Source of the DNA: CAVQFO01 sp963711725
Lineage (GTDB): Bacteria; Pseudomonadota; Gammaproteobacteria; Nitrococcales; Aquisalimonadaceae
Reading direction: 5' to 3'
Assembly (NCBI GenBank): GCA_963711725.1
Contig: CAVQFO010000023.1
Location: forward strand, 124,001-188,000
Length of the DNA: 64,000 nt
Positions 1 through 8,662 of this stretch are shown here, one piece after another. The position numbers and the translations under genes are program-made. The notes beneath the pieces are model-generated. The model was not told the DNA's origin, made no database searches, and worked only from the letters and a program-made list of their open reading frames with translations. Position 1 is the first letter of the stretch; each line of letters begins with the position of its first letter.

Positions 1-1
1 A

Positions 2-28
2 AAAAGGCGGCACGAATGTTGCCTTTTC
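2..28 (+). terminator. Intrinsic terminator at the left window edge
   Basis: An 11-bp stem (2-12 with 17-27, two G-U pairs) closes a CGAA tetraloop and is followed by a short T-rich run. It would end a gene lying left of the window, before opgG. Confidence 0.7.
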
Positions 29-194
29 TTTGTCACTGTCCGCGACCGCGGACCGCCTCCCCGGCAGGGAGGTGCACAGTATCTTTCATTCGGGCGCCCC
101 AAAACGCCGACCGGCGCACGCCTTGGGAAATCCACCCTCGGCTTCGCAACGGCCGGCCAAGGGCCGGGCAAGGGACCAGACAAGAGTGAAATCA

Positions 195-1748
195 ATGAAA
201 CGAATGGCCTATGCAATCGCCCTGAGCGCACTGACGGTCGTTTCCGCCGCAGCCGCGGAACAACCCCAGACCGGCGCAAAACCGCTCTATGACCAAATTA
301 CGCAACAAGCCCGGGATTTGGCGGACAAGGCCTATTCAGCGCCCTCGGATGACGCCGTCCCCAAGGCCCTGCGCGATCTGAGCTACGAACAATACCGGGA
401 CATCCGCTTCAACAAGGACCAGGCGCTCTGGAAGGATCAGGCGCTTTTCAACGTCGAATTCTTCCACTTGGGTTTCCTGTACAAGGCGCCGGTGATCATC
501 CACCAAGTCGTGGATGGCAAGGTGAGCCAGATTCCCTACGATCCCGCGATGTTCGATTTCGGCAAGAACAAGGGCCTGGAAAAGATCGCCGGCCCGAAGC
601 TGGGCTTTGCCGGCTTCCGCATTCATTACCCCATCAATCGCCCGGGCTACAAGGACGAGGTGATCGCGTTTCTGGGCGCATCCTATTTCCGGATGGTCGG
701 CAGAAACCAGTCCTACGGCCTCTCGGCACGCGGCCTGGCCGTGGACACCGCCCTGCCCCAGGGCGAGGAATTCCCGCGTTTCACCGAATTCTGGCTGGTC
801 CAGCCGGACCCGACGATACCATCGATGACCTTCTACGCCCTGCTGAACAGCAAATCCGTGACCGGCGCCTACCGTTTCGTCCTGCGTCCCCGCGAACATA
901 CGGAGCTGGAAGTGGAGGCCCGCCTGTTCGCGCGAAGCGACGTGCAAAAGCTCGGCGTCGCGCCGCTGACCAGCATGTACCTGTACGGCGAAAACCGGGT
1001 CCGCCACTTCGACGATTACCGCCAGGAAGTCCATGACTCCGACGGGCTTCTGGAACACACCGGCGCCGATCAATGGATCTGGCGGCCGCTGACCGATCCC
1101 AAGGAGCTGCGCGTCACGTCCCTGATGGACGACAACCCCAAGGGCTTCGGCCTGGTCCAGCGGGACCGGAGATTCGACGACTACCTGGATCCGGAAGCGC
1201 GTTTCGACCGGCGCCCCAGCATCTGGGTCGAACCCCGAGACGGCGGCTGGGGCAAGGGCGCCGTACAACTCGTCGAGATCCCGGCCAAGGACGAAACCGA
1301 TGACAACATCGTCGCGTTCTGGAACCCGGAAAAGCCGTTCAAGGCAGGCGAGGAACGAACCTTCCATTATCGCCTGACCACGTTCGGCTCACATCGCCCG
1401 GAAGAAAGCCTGGCCACGGTACGCCGCACCCGGATCGGCTGGGGCGGAATCCCCGGAGCCCCCCATCAACCGCCACCGCGCGTCAGGCAGTTCGTTGTCG
1501 ACTTCCACGGCGGCGTACTGGACGGCCTGGACGGTTCCCAGCCGTTGAAGGCGCACCTGACCGTATCCAAGGGCAAAAGCCGGGATATCACCGTGGAGCG
1601 CCTGCCCGGCGATCAGGGCTGGCGCGCGGCATTCAAGTTGGACCCCGACCACGACAACCCCGCGGACATGAGCCTTTTCCTCACCCTGCGCGGGCGTCGC
1701 GTTACCGAAACATGGAGCTATGTGTGGTCGCCTTCGGCGATCAAGTGA
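195..1748 (+). CDS. opgG: Glucan biosynthesis protein OpgG (MdoG)
   Basis: Periplasmic protein of the OpgG/MdoG family, needed to build osmoregulated periplasmic glucans from the backbone exported by OpgH. The frame is open upstream to position 30, but ATG 195 is chosen because it begins a clear signal peptide (MKRM, a hydrophobic stretch, then an A-A-A cleavage region). Family segments are recognisable: FFHLGFLYKAPV, GYKDEVIAFLGASYFR, YGLSARGLAVDT and FPRFTEFWLVQP in the N-terminal beta-sandwich, followed by an Ig-like C-terminal half (FVVDFHGGVLDGL). The 517-residue length matches family members of about 510. opgH starts 7 bases after the stop, so the two form the usual opgGH operon. Confidence 0.95.
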   Translation: MKRMAYAIALSALTVVSAAAAEQPQTGAKPLYDQITQQARDLADKAYSAPSDDAVPKALRDLSYEQYRDIRFNKDQALWKDQALFNVEFFHLGFLYKAPVIIHQVVDGKVSQIPYDPAMFDFGKNKGLEKIAGPKLGFAGFRIHYPINRPGYKDEVIAFLGASYFRMVGRNQSYGLSARGLAVDTALPQGEEFPRFTEFWLVQPDPTIPSMTFYALLNSKSVTGAYRFVLRPREHTELEVEARLFARSDVQKLGVAPLTSMYLYGENRVRHFDDYRQEVHDSDGLLEHTGADQWIWRPLTDPKELRVTSLMDDNPKGFGLVQRDRRFDDYLDPEARFDRRPSIWVEPRDGGWGKGAVQLVEIPAKDETDDNIVAFWNPEKPFKAGEERTFHYRLTTFGSHRPEESLATVRRTRIGWGGIPGAPHQPPPRVRQFVVDFHGGVLDGLDGSQPLKAHLTVSKGKSRDITVERLPGDQGWRAAFKLDPDHDNPADMSLFLTLRGRRVTETWSYVWSPSAIK

Positions 1749-1755
1749 GGGACCC

Positions 1756-3603
1756 ATGAGGGAAGTTGCACGAAATCGAGACCTTTTCGGCCTGCCCGTG
1801 GCCATACCCGCGCCACGGTTCCGCCGGCTAGTTTTCCTGATCCTGGTGGCGGGACTGACCGGATTCGGCGTCTATACCATGTGGGACATCCTGGCCAGCA
1901 ACGGCCTTGGGCCGCTGGAAGCGGCGCTGCTGGGCCTGTTCGGCATCACCTTCCTGTGGATCGCCGGCGCATTTTGTACCGCCGTCGTCGGCTTTCTGCT
2001 GGATGCCTTTGGAATCGACCCTCTGTCGCTACGGCGGGGATTCGACCGGGGCCGCCGGGATTCTCCGATCATCAGGCGAACCGCCGTCATCATGCCGGCA
2101 TTCAATGAGGATACGGACCGCGTCATCGCGGGCCTGGAGGCGACCTATCGCAGCCTGCGCCGGACCGGGCCGATCAATGCGTTCGATTTCTATCTGCTCA
2201 GCGACAGCAACGACCCGGAGATCGCCGCCGCCGAGGAAACCGCCTGGCGGGGGCTGGTTGCCCGGCTCGGGGACGCCGATCGGCTGTTCTACCGCCGGCG
2301 CACTTCCAACGAAGGCAAGAAGCCCGGCAATATTGCGGAGTTCTGCAAGCGCTGGGGCGCCTACTACGACTACATGATCGTGCTGGATGCCGACAGCCTG
2401 ATGACCGGCCACGCCCTGACCTCCCTTGTTCGGGCCATGCAGGCCAACCCGGATGCCGGCCTGATTCAAACCGTGCCCATCCCCATTCGCCAGGAGACCG
2501 TCTTCGGCCGCTTCGTGCAGTTCGCCGGCGCCCTCTACAATCCGCTCCTGGCGGCGGGGCTGAGCTTCTGGCAAACGGATACCGCCAACTACTGGGGCCA
2601 CAACGCGATCCTGCGGGTGCGTGCCTTCATGGACACCTGCGGGTTGCCGAAGCTGCCCGGGAAGCCGCCCCTGGGCGGCGAGATCCTCAGCCATGATTTC
2701 GTGGAAGCGGCGTTCCTGCGCCGGGGCGGCTGGCACGTTTACCTGTTTCCGGAGCTGGGGGGCAGCTACGAGGAAGTCCCGCCCAACATCCTGGATTTCG
2801 CCAAGCGCGACCGTCGCTGGACCCAGGGCAATCTGCAGCACCTCAAGCTGGTGGGCGCCCACGGGCTGCATCCGCTCAACCGCATCCACTTCATCTACGG
2901 CGCCCTGGCCTATGGGTGTTCGCTGCTGTGGCTTCTGATGTTGATATTCAGCACGGCCGATGCCGTAATCCGGGCATTGTCGGTGAACGACTACTTCGGA
3001 TCGGCACATCAACTCTTCCCGGATTGGCCCATCGCCAAGACCGGTGAAATCATGACCTTGCTGGGACTGGTTATCGCCATGCTGGTCCTGCCCAAGGTAC
3101 TGGGCGTCTTCTCCTGCCTGATCAATCGGGGACGCCGCCGCGCATTCGGCGGGGCGGCAAGGGTCATCGCCGGGGCGTTGGTGGAACTGGTGTTCTCGGT
3201 GGCCATCGCGCCCATGATGATGATCTTTCACGCCTACTTCGTCGCGAGCATTCTCTGCGGCCGGAACGTACGCTGGGGGCCCCAGGTTCGGGACGGCTGC
3301 GACATCTCCTGGCCCGACGCCCTGCGGCGCACCGCGGTGCCCACGGTGGTGGGCCTGGTCTGGGCGGGCGGAACGCTGGCGATCACCCCGATCTTCTTCC
3401 TGGCCATGACGCCCGTGTTCTTCGGCTTGGTTCTCGCCGCCCCCCTGGTGCACTACTCCAGCTCCTCGCGGATCGGAAAGGCGCTGCGTCGAATGGGGGT
3501 CTTCGTCGCCCCTTCGGAGACACGGCCTCCCGCCGCCATGAGATCGCTGAGGCAGCTGCTGGCAGACGACGCCCGGCCAACCCCAGCGCCCGGTTCCCGA
3601 TGA
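1756..3603 (+). CDS. opgH: Glucan glucosyltransferase OpgH (MdoH)
   Basis: Inner-membrane family 2 glycosyltransferase that polymerises UDP-glucose into the glucan backbone and moves it to the periplasm. Visible motifs in order: two N-terminal membrane segments, MPAFNED, the nucleotide-sugar region SDSND, the metal-binding DAD in VLDADSLM, the acceptor motif HDFVEAAF, and the RRWTQGN form of the Q/RxxRW motif, then several C-terminal membrane segments. ATG 1756 is preferred over 1720 because GAGG lies just upstream and it follows the opgG stop closely. At 615 residues it is a shorter form than the E. coli protein of about 847, mainly because of a short N-terminus. Confidence 0.94.
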   Translation: MREVARNRDLFGLPVAIPAPRFRRLVFLILVAGLTGFGVYTMWDILASNGLGPLEAALLGLFGITFLWIAGAFCTAVVGFLLDAFGIDPLSLRRGFDRGRRDSPIIRRTAVIMPAFNEDTDRVIAGLEATYRSLRRTGPINAFDFYLLSDSNDPEIAAAEETAWRGLVARLGDADRLFYRRRTSNEGKKPGNIAEFCKRWGAYYDYMIVLDADSLMTGHALTSLVRAMQANPDAGLIQTVPIPIRQETVFGRFVQFAGALYNPLLAAGLSFWQTDTANYWGHNAILRVRAFMDTCGLPKLPGKPPLGGEILSHDFVEAAFLRRGGWHVYLFPELGGSYEEVPPNILDFAKRDRRWTQGNLQHLKLVGAHGLHPLNRIHFIYGALAYGCSLLWLLMLIFSTADAVIRALSVNDYFGSAHQLFPDWPIAKTGEIMTLLGLVIAMLVLPKVLGVFSCLINRGRRRAFGGAARVIAGALVELVFSVAIAPMMMIFHAYFVASILCGRNVRWGPQVRDGCDISWPDALRRTAVPTVVGLVWAGGTLAITPIFFLAMTPVFFGLVLAAPLVHYSSSSRIGKALRRMGVFVAPSETRPPAAMRSLRQLLADDARPTPAPGSR

Positions 3604-3737
3604 AGCAGCGATCTGGGCTCACCTGCCCGATCGGCCACAGGCCATGCCGGTCCAGCGGCTGGATGCGGGGCCGGTCTGGCGCCGCCGGGAACGCGTTATG
3701 GGGAAGTGGCGCACTCACTACTGGTGAAGGACCAACG

Positions 3738-4355
3738 ATGCCTCGATTTCGGCTGATTGTTCTGTTGCTGCTGGCTTTCGCCATCGGCGGCTGTTCCACC
3801 ACGCGCGAGACCGAACCTCCGCAAACAGCGACCGAGCAGCTGCTGATGTCCACCGCGGTGGACAAGGCCGTGACCAAGATCCGCCCCAATGTGCCGCCCG
3901 GCAGCAAGATCTACGTGGACACGGCCGATCTGGATATGAACTACGCCACGAAATACGCCGTGGGCAGCATCACCGCCAGCCTCCTGCGTCAACACTACGA
4001 GCTGGTCCCCACACGAAACCAGGCGGACACGGTGGCCGAAATCCACAACGGCGCGCTGTCCATCAACAAGACCACACAGTTGTGGCTGGGCATCCCCAGC
4101 GTCACGATACCGGTCCCCCTGGCGGGGCCGCTGGACACGCCGGAGCTGGATCTGATCAAGAGCACCAAGCGCAGGGGCATCGCCAAGTTCGGCCTCAACT
4201 TCTACGACGCGGACAGCGGCGCCCTGCAAGACGCGATCGGCCCCATCTACGGATTTTCCCACTACAACCACTGGGTGGTCCTGCTGGTGGGCTGGACCAG
4301 CACCGACCTGGCCCCGGAAAAGGGCCACCGGAAATCGTCGAACGAGCAGCAGTAG
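3738..4355 (+). CDS. Predicted lipoprotein of unknown function
   Basis: A 205-residue protein with a lipoprotein signal: MPRF, a leucine-rich core and the lipobox IGGC with Cys19 as the lipidated residue. The mature part contains SKIYVDTADLD, a segment predicted to fold as alternating strands and helices, and a hydrophobic stretch near the C-terminus (HWVVLLVGW). It resembles small lipoproteins grouped as DUF6655, from memory only. It lies 134 bases after opgH on the same strand, with GTGAAGG upstream of ATG 3738; cotranscription with opgGH is possible but not shown. No enzymatic motif was recognised. Confidence 0.7.
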   Translation: MPRFRLIVLLLLAFAIGGCSTTRETEPPQTATEQLLMSTAVDKAVTKIRPNVPPGSKIYVDTADLDMNYATKYAVGSITASLLRQHYELVPTRNQADTVAEIHNGALSINKTTQLWLGIPSVTIPVPLAGPLDTPELDLIKSTKRRGIAKFGLNFYDADSGALQDAIGPIYGFSHYNHWVVLLVGWTSTDLAPEKGHRKSSNEQQ

Positions 4356-4404
4356 CGCCCCCGAAGGGCACCGCTTTCAAGTCGACGCCGCCGGGCAGCT
4401 GCGG

Positions 4405-5661
4405 CTAGAGCAGCCCCACCACCCGGTGCGGTACATAGGGCGCCTCCAGCCGCTCGATTTCCTCGGCGGTGAGCTCGATTTCAAGGGCTGCAGCGGCGTC
4501 TTCCAGATGCTCCATCTTGCTGGCGCCCACAATGGGCGCCGTCACCACCGGTTTCGACCGAAGCCACGCCAGCGCTACCCGGGCGGGCGGCACGCCCCGT
4601 TCGGAGGCCACGGCCTGCAGCGCCTCGATCACCGGCTGGTCGGCGTCCTGGCCGAGATTCCAGCGCCGCATTGGGGCATCCGTCTGGGCGCGCACCGTGC
4701 GGCCCTCGGAACCGGCGGGCTTGGTCCCAGCCAGGATGCCCCGGGCAAGCGGACTCCAGGTGATCACCCCCACGCCCTGATCCTCGCACTGGGGAAGCAT
4801 TTCCCGCTCCTCTTCCCGATAGATCAGGTTGTACATGGGCTGCATGCTCGCGAACCGGGTCCAGCCGTTGAGATCGGCCACGTGCTGCGCCTTCGCGAAC
4901 TGCCAGGCGAACATGCTGGAGGCCCCGATGTGCCGGGCCTTGCCCGCCTTAAGGAGACGCTGATCTATTCACGCGACCGCGCTCAGGTCTGTTTTGGTCA
5001 TCTGGGTAGGCGCGGTGCCGGCCGCGTAGCCGTGGCTACGGGGCCGGTGGCGCAACACCGTCAGGGGCCAAAACAGGGCTGAGCCCTTCGGGTTACGGCC
5101 TGAGAAGACGCCCTGGGGTGTTGCGCCGCTTGGCCGTAGAATGACTACGGCGCTGCGCTGCGCGCCTACCATGCCGGCTTCTCAGGCCGTAACGCGGTCG
5201 CGTGAATAGATCAGCGTCTCCTTAACCACATCGTGCAGGGCCTCCATGGTCTCCTCGATGGGCGTCTCGTGGTCCCAGCGGTGGATCTGATAGAGGTCCA
5301 CGTGATCGGTGCCCAGCCGCCGGAGCGTGGCGTCGATTGCGTGCATGATGTGCTTGCGCGACAGCCCCCGCTCATTGGGGCCCTCGCCGGTGGGCCAGAA
5401 CACCTTGCTGGCGATCACCACCTCCTCGCGCCGGGCGAAATCCTTCAGCGCCCGGCCGAGCACTTCCTCGGAGGCACCATCGGAATACATGTCGGCGGTA
5501 TCGAAAAAGTTGATACCCAGTTCCAACGCCCTTTGGATGAACGGGCGGCTCTGTTCCTCGTCCAGCACCCATTCGCGCCATTTGGGGGTTCCGTAGGTCA
5601 TGGTGCCCAGGCACAACGGCGAAACCTTCAGGCCCGTGCGCCCCAACCGACGATATTCCAT
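4405..5661 (-). pseudogene. yajO: yajO-like aldo/keto reductase interrupted by an inverted-repeat element
   Basis: An NADPH-dependent aldo/keto reductase close to E. coli YajO. The N-terminal part (5661 down to 5226) has MEYRRLGRTGLKVSPL, GINFFDTADMYSDG with the catalytic Asp and Tyr, and the SKVFWP lysine; the C-terminal part (4948 down to 4405) has SMQPMYNLIYREEE, WSPLARG and the NADP-binding region APIVGASK. They are separated by a 269-bp element inserted in DVVKAGKARHIGASS. Removing the element and one copy of the TTAA duplication restores a continuous reading frame of 327 residues, the normal family length. The insertion is a multiple of three (273 bases with the duplication) but adds an in-frame stop at 5182-5184, so only a truncated 159-residue protein would be made. 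Confidence 0.93.
4953..5221. mobile_element. 269-bp MITE-like element with 29-bp terminal inverted repeats and TTAA duplication
   Basis: The ends are perfect inverted repeats, 4953-4981 and 5193-5221, beginning GGAGACGCTGATC. TTAA stands on both sides (4949-4952 and 5222-5225), as expected for a target-site duplication, and it fits the YTAR target of IS5-group elements (established for that group; assignment here is inference). No transposase frame is present. Internally there are further inverted repeats: 4989-4999 with 5066-5076, 5049-5059 with 5117-5127, 5093-5107 with 5178-5192, and a tight hairpin 5133-5151. It is non-autonomous and would need a transposase elsewhere in the genome. Confidence 0.9.
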
Positions 5662-5838
5662 AAGCCCTCCTTCGCTGGGTTCAATCGCGGCCGGCGTCCC
5701 ACCGTCGTGCGGGACGCCGCCTGCACATCATGTGCGGTATGATAATGTGCATACGTCTTCGCAAATGAAACCCCTGCCCACGCAGGTTTCGTTCGGTCCA
5801 GCGGCCCCAGCCGCTCTTGTGGGGAGTCTCCATCCACC

Positions 5839-7270
5839 GTGAACCGCCTGTTCAGCGATGAACCGGGTGACGAGGGTTTGCCCGGCGCCGAGCGCCGCAT
5901 CGCCGTCGCCGTCCTGATCGTCGGCACCCTGATGGCCGTCCTGGACGGCTCCATCGTCAACATCGCCCTGCCCACCATCGCCCACGATCTGAACGCCCCG
6001 GCCTCCACCACCATCTGGGTCGCCAACGCCTTCCGGCTGATCAACGCCATGGGCCTGCTGAGCTTCGCCGCCCTGGGCGATGTCATCGGCTATCGCCGCG
6101 TGTATATCATGGGCCTGACGGTGTTCACCGCCGCCTCCCTGGGCTGCGCTCTGTCCCACGCCATGGCCCCGCTGATCGCCATGCGCGGCCTGCAGGGATT
6201 CGGCGCCGCGGCCATGCTCAGCGTCGGGCCGGCGCTCTACCGCACCATTTTTCCGATACGACTGCTTGGTGCTGCGCTGGGCCTCAGCGCCCTGGTCGTG
6301 GCCTCCGGCATGGCCGCCGGACCGTCCATCGGCGGCGGCATCCTGGCCGTGCTGGACTGGCCCTGGCTGTTCGCCTTTAACGTGCCCCTGGGGCTGATCG
6401 CCTGGATGCTGGCCCGCAAGGGCCCTGCCCCGGCATGGCGGCAACGGCGGTCGATTCGACATCGCCGGCGCCGTGCTCTCGGCCACGGCCCTGGGCTGCT
6501 TCGTGATGGCGGTGGATGCCCTGTCCGGACACGGCGAGGTAGGCGGCCCCGCTCCGCTGTTTGTCGTCAGCGCCGTGGCCGGCGCCGCCTTCCTCGCCTG
6601 GCAGGCCCGAGCCCCCCGGCCACTGGTGCCGCTGGATATCTTTGCCGCCCGCCGGTTCTCCGCAGCCGCCGGCACATCGTTCCTCGCCTTCACCGCCCAG
6701 GGGCTGGTGTTCATCACCCTCCCCTTCCTGTTCCAGAGCATCCAGGGCTACAGCCCCTTCATGTCCGCCGTGCTGTTCACACCCTGGCCGGTGGTCATTA
6801 TCGGCATCGGTCCCAGAGCGGGCCGGCTCTCGGACCGCCTCAACCCCGCCCTGCTCTCCACCGTCGGCCTGGTGGTATTTTCACTGGGCCTGGTGGCCCT
6901 GGCGCTGCTGGGCCCAAGCGCCAGCATTCCCGACATCCTCTGGCGCACCGCCCTGTGCGGCCTGGGCTGGGGCTGCTTCCAACCGCCCAACAACCACGAA
7001 CTACTGGGCAGCGTCGCCCGCGAACGCAGCGGCACCGCCTCCGGCGTGCTCGCCAGCGCCCGCACCTTCGGCCAGTCCGTGGGCGCCGCACTGGTCGCCA
7101 TCGTGCTCGCCCAATGGACCACCGACCTGCACCCGACCGCCGGCAACGCCATCGTGCCGGTACGCCTCACGTTGTGGATTGGTTGTGGCATCGCCGTTGC
7201 AGCGGTGGTGGTCAGCGCCCTGCGCATCGCCAGCGCCGGCGCCGCGGCCCGAGCACGCCGCGCCGCCTGA
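5839..7270 (+). pseudogene. MFS drug exporter (DHA2, EmrB/QacA-like) with a frameshift
   Basis: A 14-helix-type major facilitator of the EmrB/QacA subfamily, which exports drugs by proton antiport. The first frame (5839 to about 6430) carries LMAVLDGSIVNIALPTIAHDL, the motif-A region GDVIGYRRVYIMG and GPSIGGGILA. The second half (from about 6425 to 7270) continues in the next frame with RFDIAGAVLSATALG, LPFLFQSIQGYSP, GRLSDR, RSGTASGVLASARTFGQSVGAALV. The join lies around 6418-6440, where one extra base would explain the shift. Both halves are otherwise intact, so this is either a recent mutation or a sequence error. The 3' end overlaps the unusual tail of the convergent dedA frame. Confidence 0.88.
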
Positions 7271-8042
7271 TACTGGGCACTCGTGAACGTGGCGAATTCG
7301 GGAGATTCAACAATGTAGGGCGCAATAACCGAAGGGCATTGCGCCGAAGCTCAATCCGAATCATCCAAGGCGTCTCGAATTCGTCGGTGCGGCGCAATGC
7401 CCTTCGGTTATTGCGCCCTACATGTGCCGTTGGATTCAGCTTCGCAGCAGGCGCAGATGCCGCCGGACGTACCAGACCACGCCAATAACCAACAGCCACC
7501 GCAATCAGGGCATCGAACCGATGGAACCAGCCGCCGAGGCTGTGCCAGTGCTCGCCCAGCTTCAAGCCGATCCAGGCCAGCGCCCAGCACCAGATGAAAG
7601 AGCCGATGAAGGTATAGAGGTTGAAGCGCCACAACGACATGCGCGCCACACCCGCCGGAAAGGCAATGAAGGTACGCACCACCGGCAGAAGCCGCCCAAC
7701 CAGAATGGTGATATCGCCATGGCGAGCGAACCAGCGATCGGCCAGATCGAGATCGTGATGCGTGATCAGCACATACTTGCCGTAACGCTCAATGAACGGC
7801 CGCCCGCCCCAGGCACCCACCGCATAGGCCACCAGCGAACCAACCACGGATCCCACCGCACCGGCCAGCGCCACAACCCACAGCGACAGCTCGCCGGTGG
7901 AAACCAGATAGCCGGAAAACGGCATGATGATCTCGGAAGGCAGCGGAATGCACGCGCTTTCGATGGCCATGAGCAGAACCACGCCACCATAGCCCAGATG
8001 GGTAATGACGCTGGTGATGAGACCGGCGATGTAGGCGAGCAT
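7212..8042 (-). CDS. DedA family membrane protein with a repeat-derived C-terminal tail
   Basis: DedA/SNARE-associated family inner-membrane protein; members contribute to lipid carrier recycling and envelope homeostasis. Family signatures are present: ESACIPLPSEIIMPFSGYL, GSVVGSLVAYAVGAWGGRPFIERYGKYVLI, FARHGDITILVGRLLPVVRTFIAFPAGVARM, and a final helix. ATG 8042 has GGAG upstream. The family fold ends near residue 205 (KLNPTA); the last 70 residues (arginine-rich, HVGRNNRRALRR onward) are encoded by the 111-bp inverted repeat and by the antisense of the MFS 3' end. The original stop codon was therefore probably lost when the repeat arrived. Core family assignment is firm; the tail is unlikely to be functional. 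Confidence 0.85.
   Translation of the reverse strand: MLAYIAGLITSVITHLGYGGVVLLMAIESACIPLPSEIIMPFSGYLVSTGELSLWVVALAGAVGSVVGSLVAYAVGAWGGRPFIERYGKYVLITHHDLDLADRWFARHGDITILVGRLLPVVRTFIAFPAGVARMSLWRFNLYTFIGSFIWCWALAWIGLKLGEHWHSLGGWFHRFDALIAVAVGYWRGLVRPAASAPAAKLNPTAHVGRNNRRALRRTDEFETPWMIRIELRRNALRLLRPTLLNLPNSPRSRVPSIRRRGVLGPRRRRWRCAGR
7313..7423. repeat. 111-bp palindromic element with 34-bp inverted repeats
   Basis: Arms 7313-7346 and 7390-7423 are perfect reverse complements (outer bases ATGTAGGGCGCAATAACC) around a 43-base centre. No coding capacity of its own and no clear target duplication. It lies where the convergent MFS and dedA genes meet and is translated as part of the dedA frame. It looks like a dispersed intergenic repeat or small MITE (inference). 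Confidence 0.88.
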
Positions 8043-8492
8043 GGGCGGCTCCCGGGCGTAGATTGTCGGGTTTCAGGGGGATAGTACCTGCCCCGACTGG
8101 ACTCGGGAACCAACGCCAGGAGACACAACGGCTGTCACCTGCTGAGTGAGTGTTGATTACTCACGGACGGGCATCCAATAGAAAAACACCGATCCAAGGG
8201 GGAGTTAGGCCCCCGCTAGGGCATCGAACCATCAAAGTGGACCAAAGGCCCGGGTTGGCGCTAACCCGGTTCTGAGGCCTCACCGCCCCTCCCGATCGAC
8301 AGCACTTCCGGGGACACAACAGGACGCACACCGCAGACGCTGGGCAGCCAATATGCCCTTTCCGCCTTTCCACGAAGCGAACCGCTCGATCCAACTAGAA
8401 TGGCAAGGTGCCGAGTCGTTGAATCTAATCATGTTATGTGGTCTGGTAACCGAAACGGGGCGCGGAACCTTCGCCGTGATATTGAGTGATAT
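8043..8492. other. Intergenic stretch at the left edge of the AT-rich island
   Basis: No gene is supported. Base composition changes from GC-rich to AT-rich near 8390. A GTTATGT heptamer lies at 8430-8436, like the R' box of an integron attC site, but no matching left arm was found. A small hairpin (GTGAGT/ACTCAC) lies near 8145-8163. Confidence 0.5.
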
Positions 8493-8530
8493 ACGGAAAG
8501 TTTCCGTGTTTAAACACGGAATTTTTCCGT
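8493..8530. promoter_or_regulatory. Nested palindrome built from four ACGGAA half-sites
   Basis: Three inverted repeats overlap: ACGGAAA-G-TTTCCGT (8493-8507), the perfect 20-base palindrome TTCCGTGTTTAAACACGGAA (8502-8521) and ACGGAA-TTT-TTCCGT (8516-8530). The whole 38 bases form one nearly perfect dyad. It sits 10 bases before a GTTATGT box and about 50 bases before the first possible start of the island gene, so it could be an operator, a terminator for transcription entering the island, or part of a degenerate recombination site. Confidence 0.6.
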
Positions 8531-8662
8531 TGATTAACTGTTATGTGCCCCCCGGTACTGCCAATAGGGATATATTGTGAGTCGAAATAGTAAGTCCAGA
8601 CGGGATGCCAAAAAAAAGAAAGCAAAAGAAAAGTCGCAACCGTATTAAATCAAACAACAACA

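Noticed and set aside
8161..8394. 77-codon minus-strand frame at the island edge
   Set aside because: No homology or ribosome site and it straddles the composition change.
8493..8546. A complete third attC site formed by the palindrome and GTTATGT
   Set aside because: No R'' box with the AAC core and no one-sided extrahelical bases; the dyad symmetry is too perfect for an attC.
8353..8580. 75-codon plus-strand frame before the cassette nuclease
   Set aside because: It runs through the nested palindrome and the GTTATGT box, with no ribosome site; more likely non-coding.
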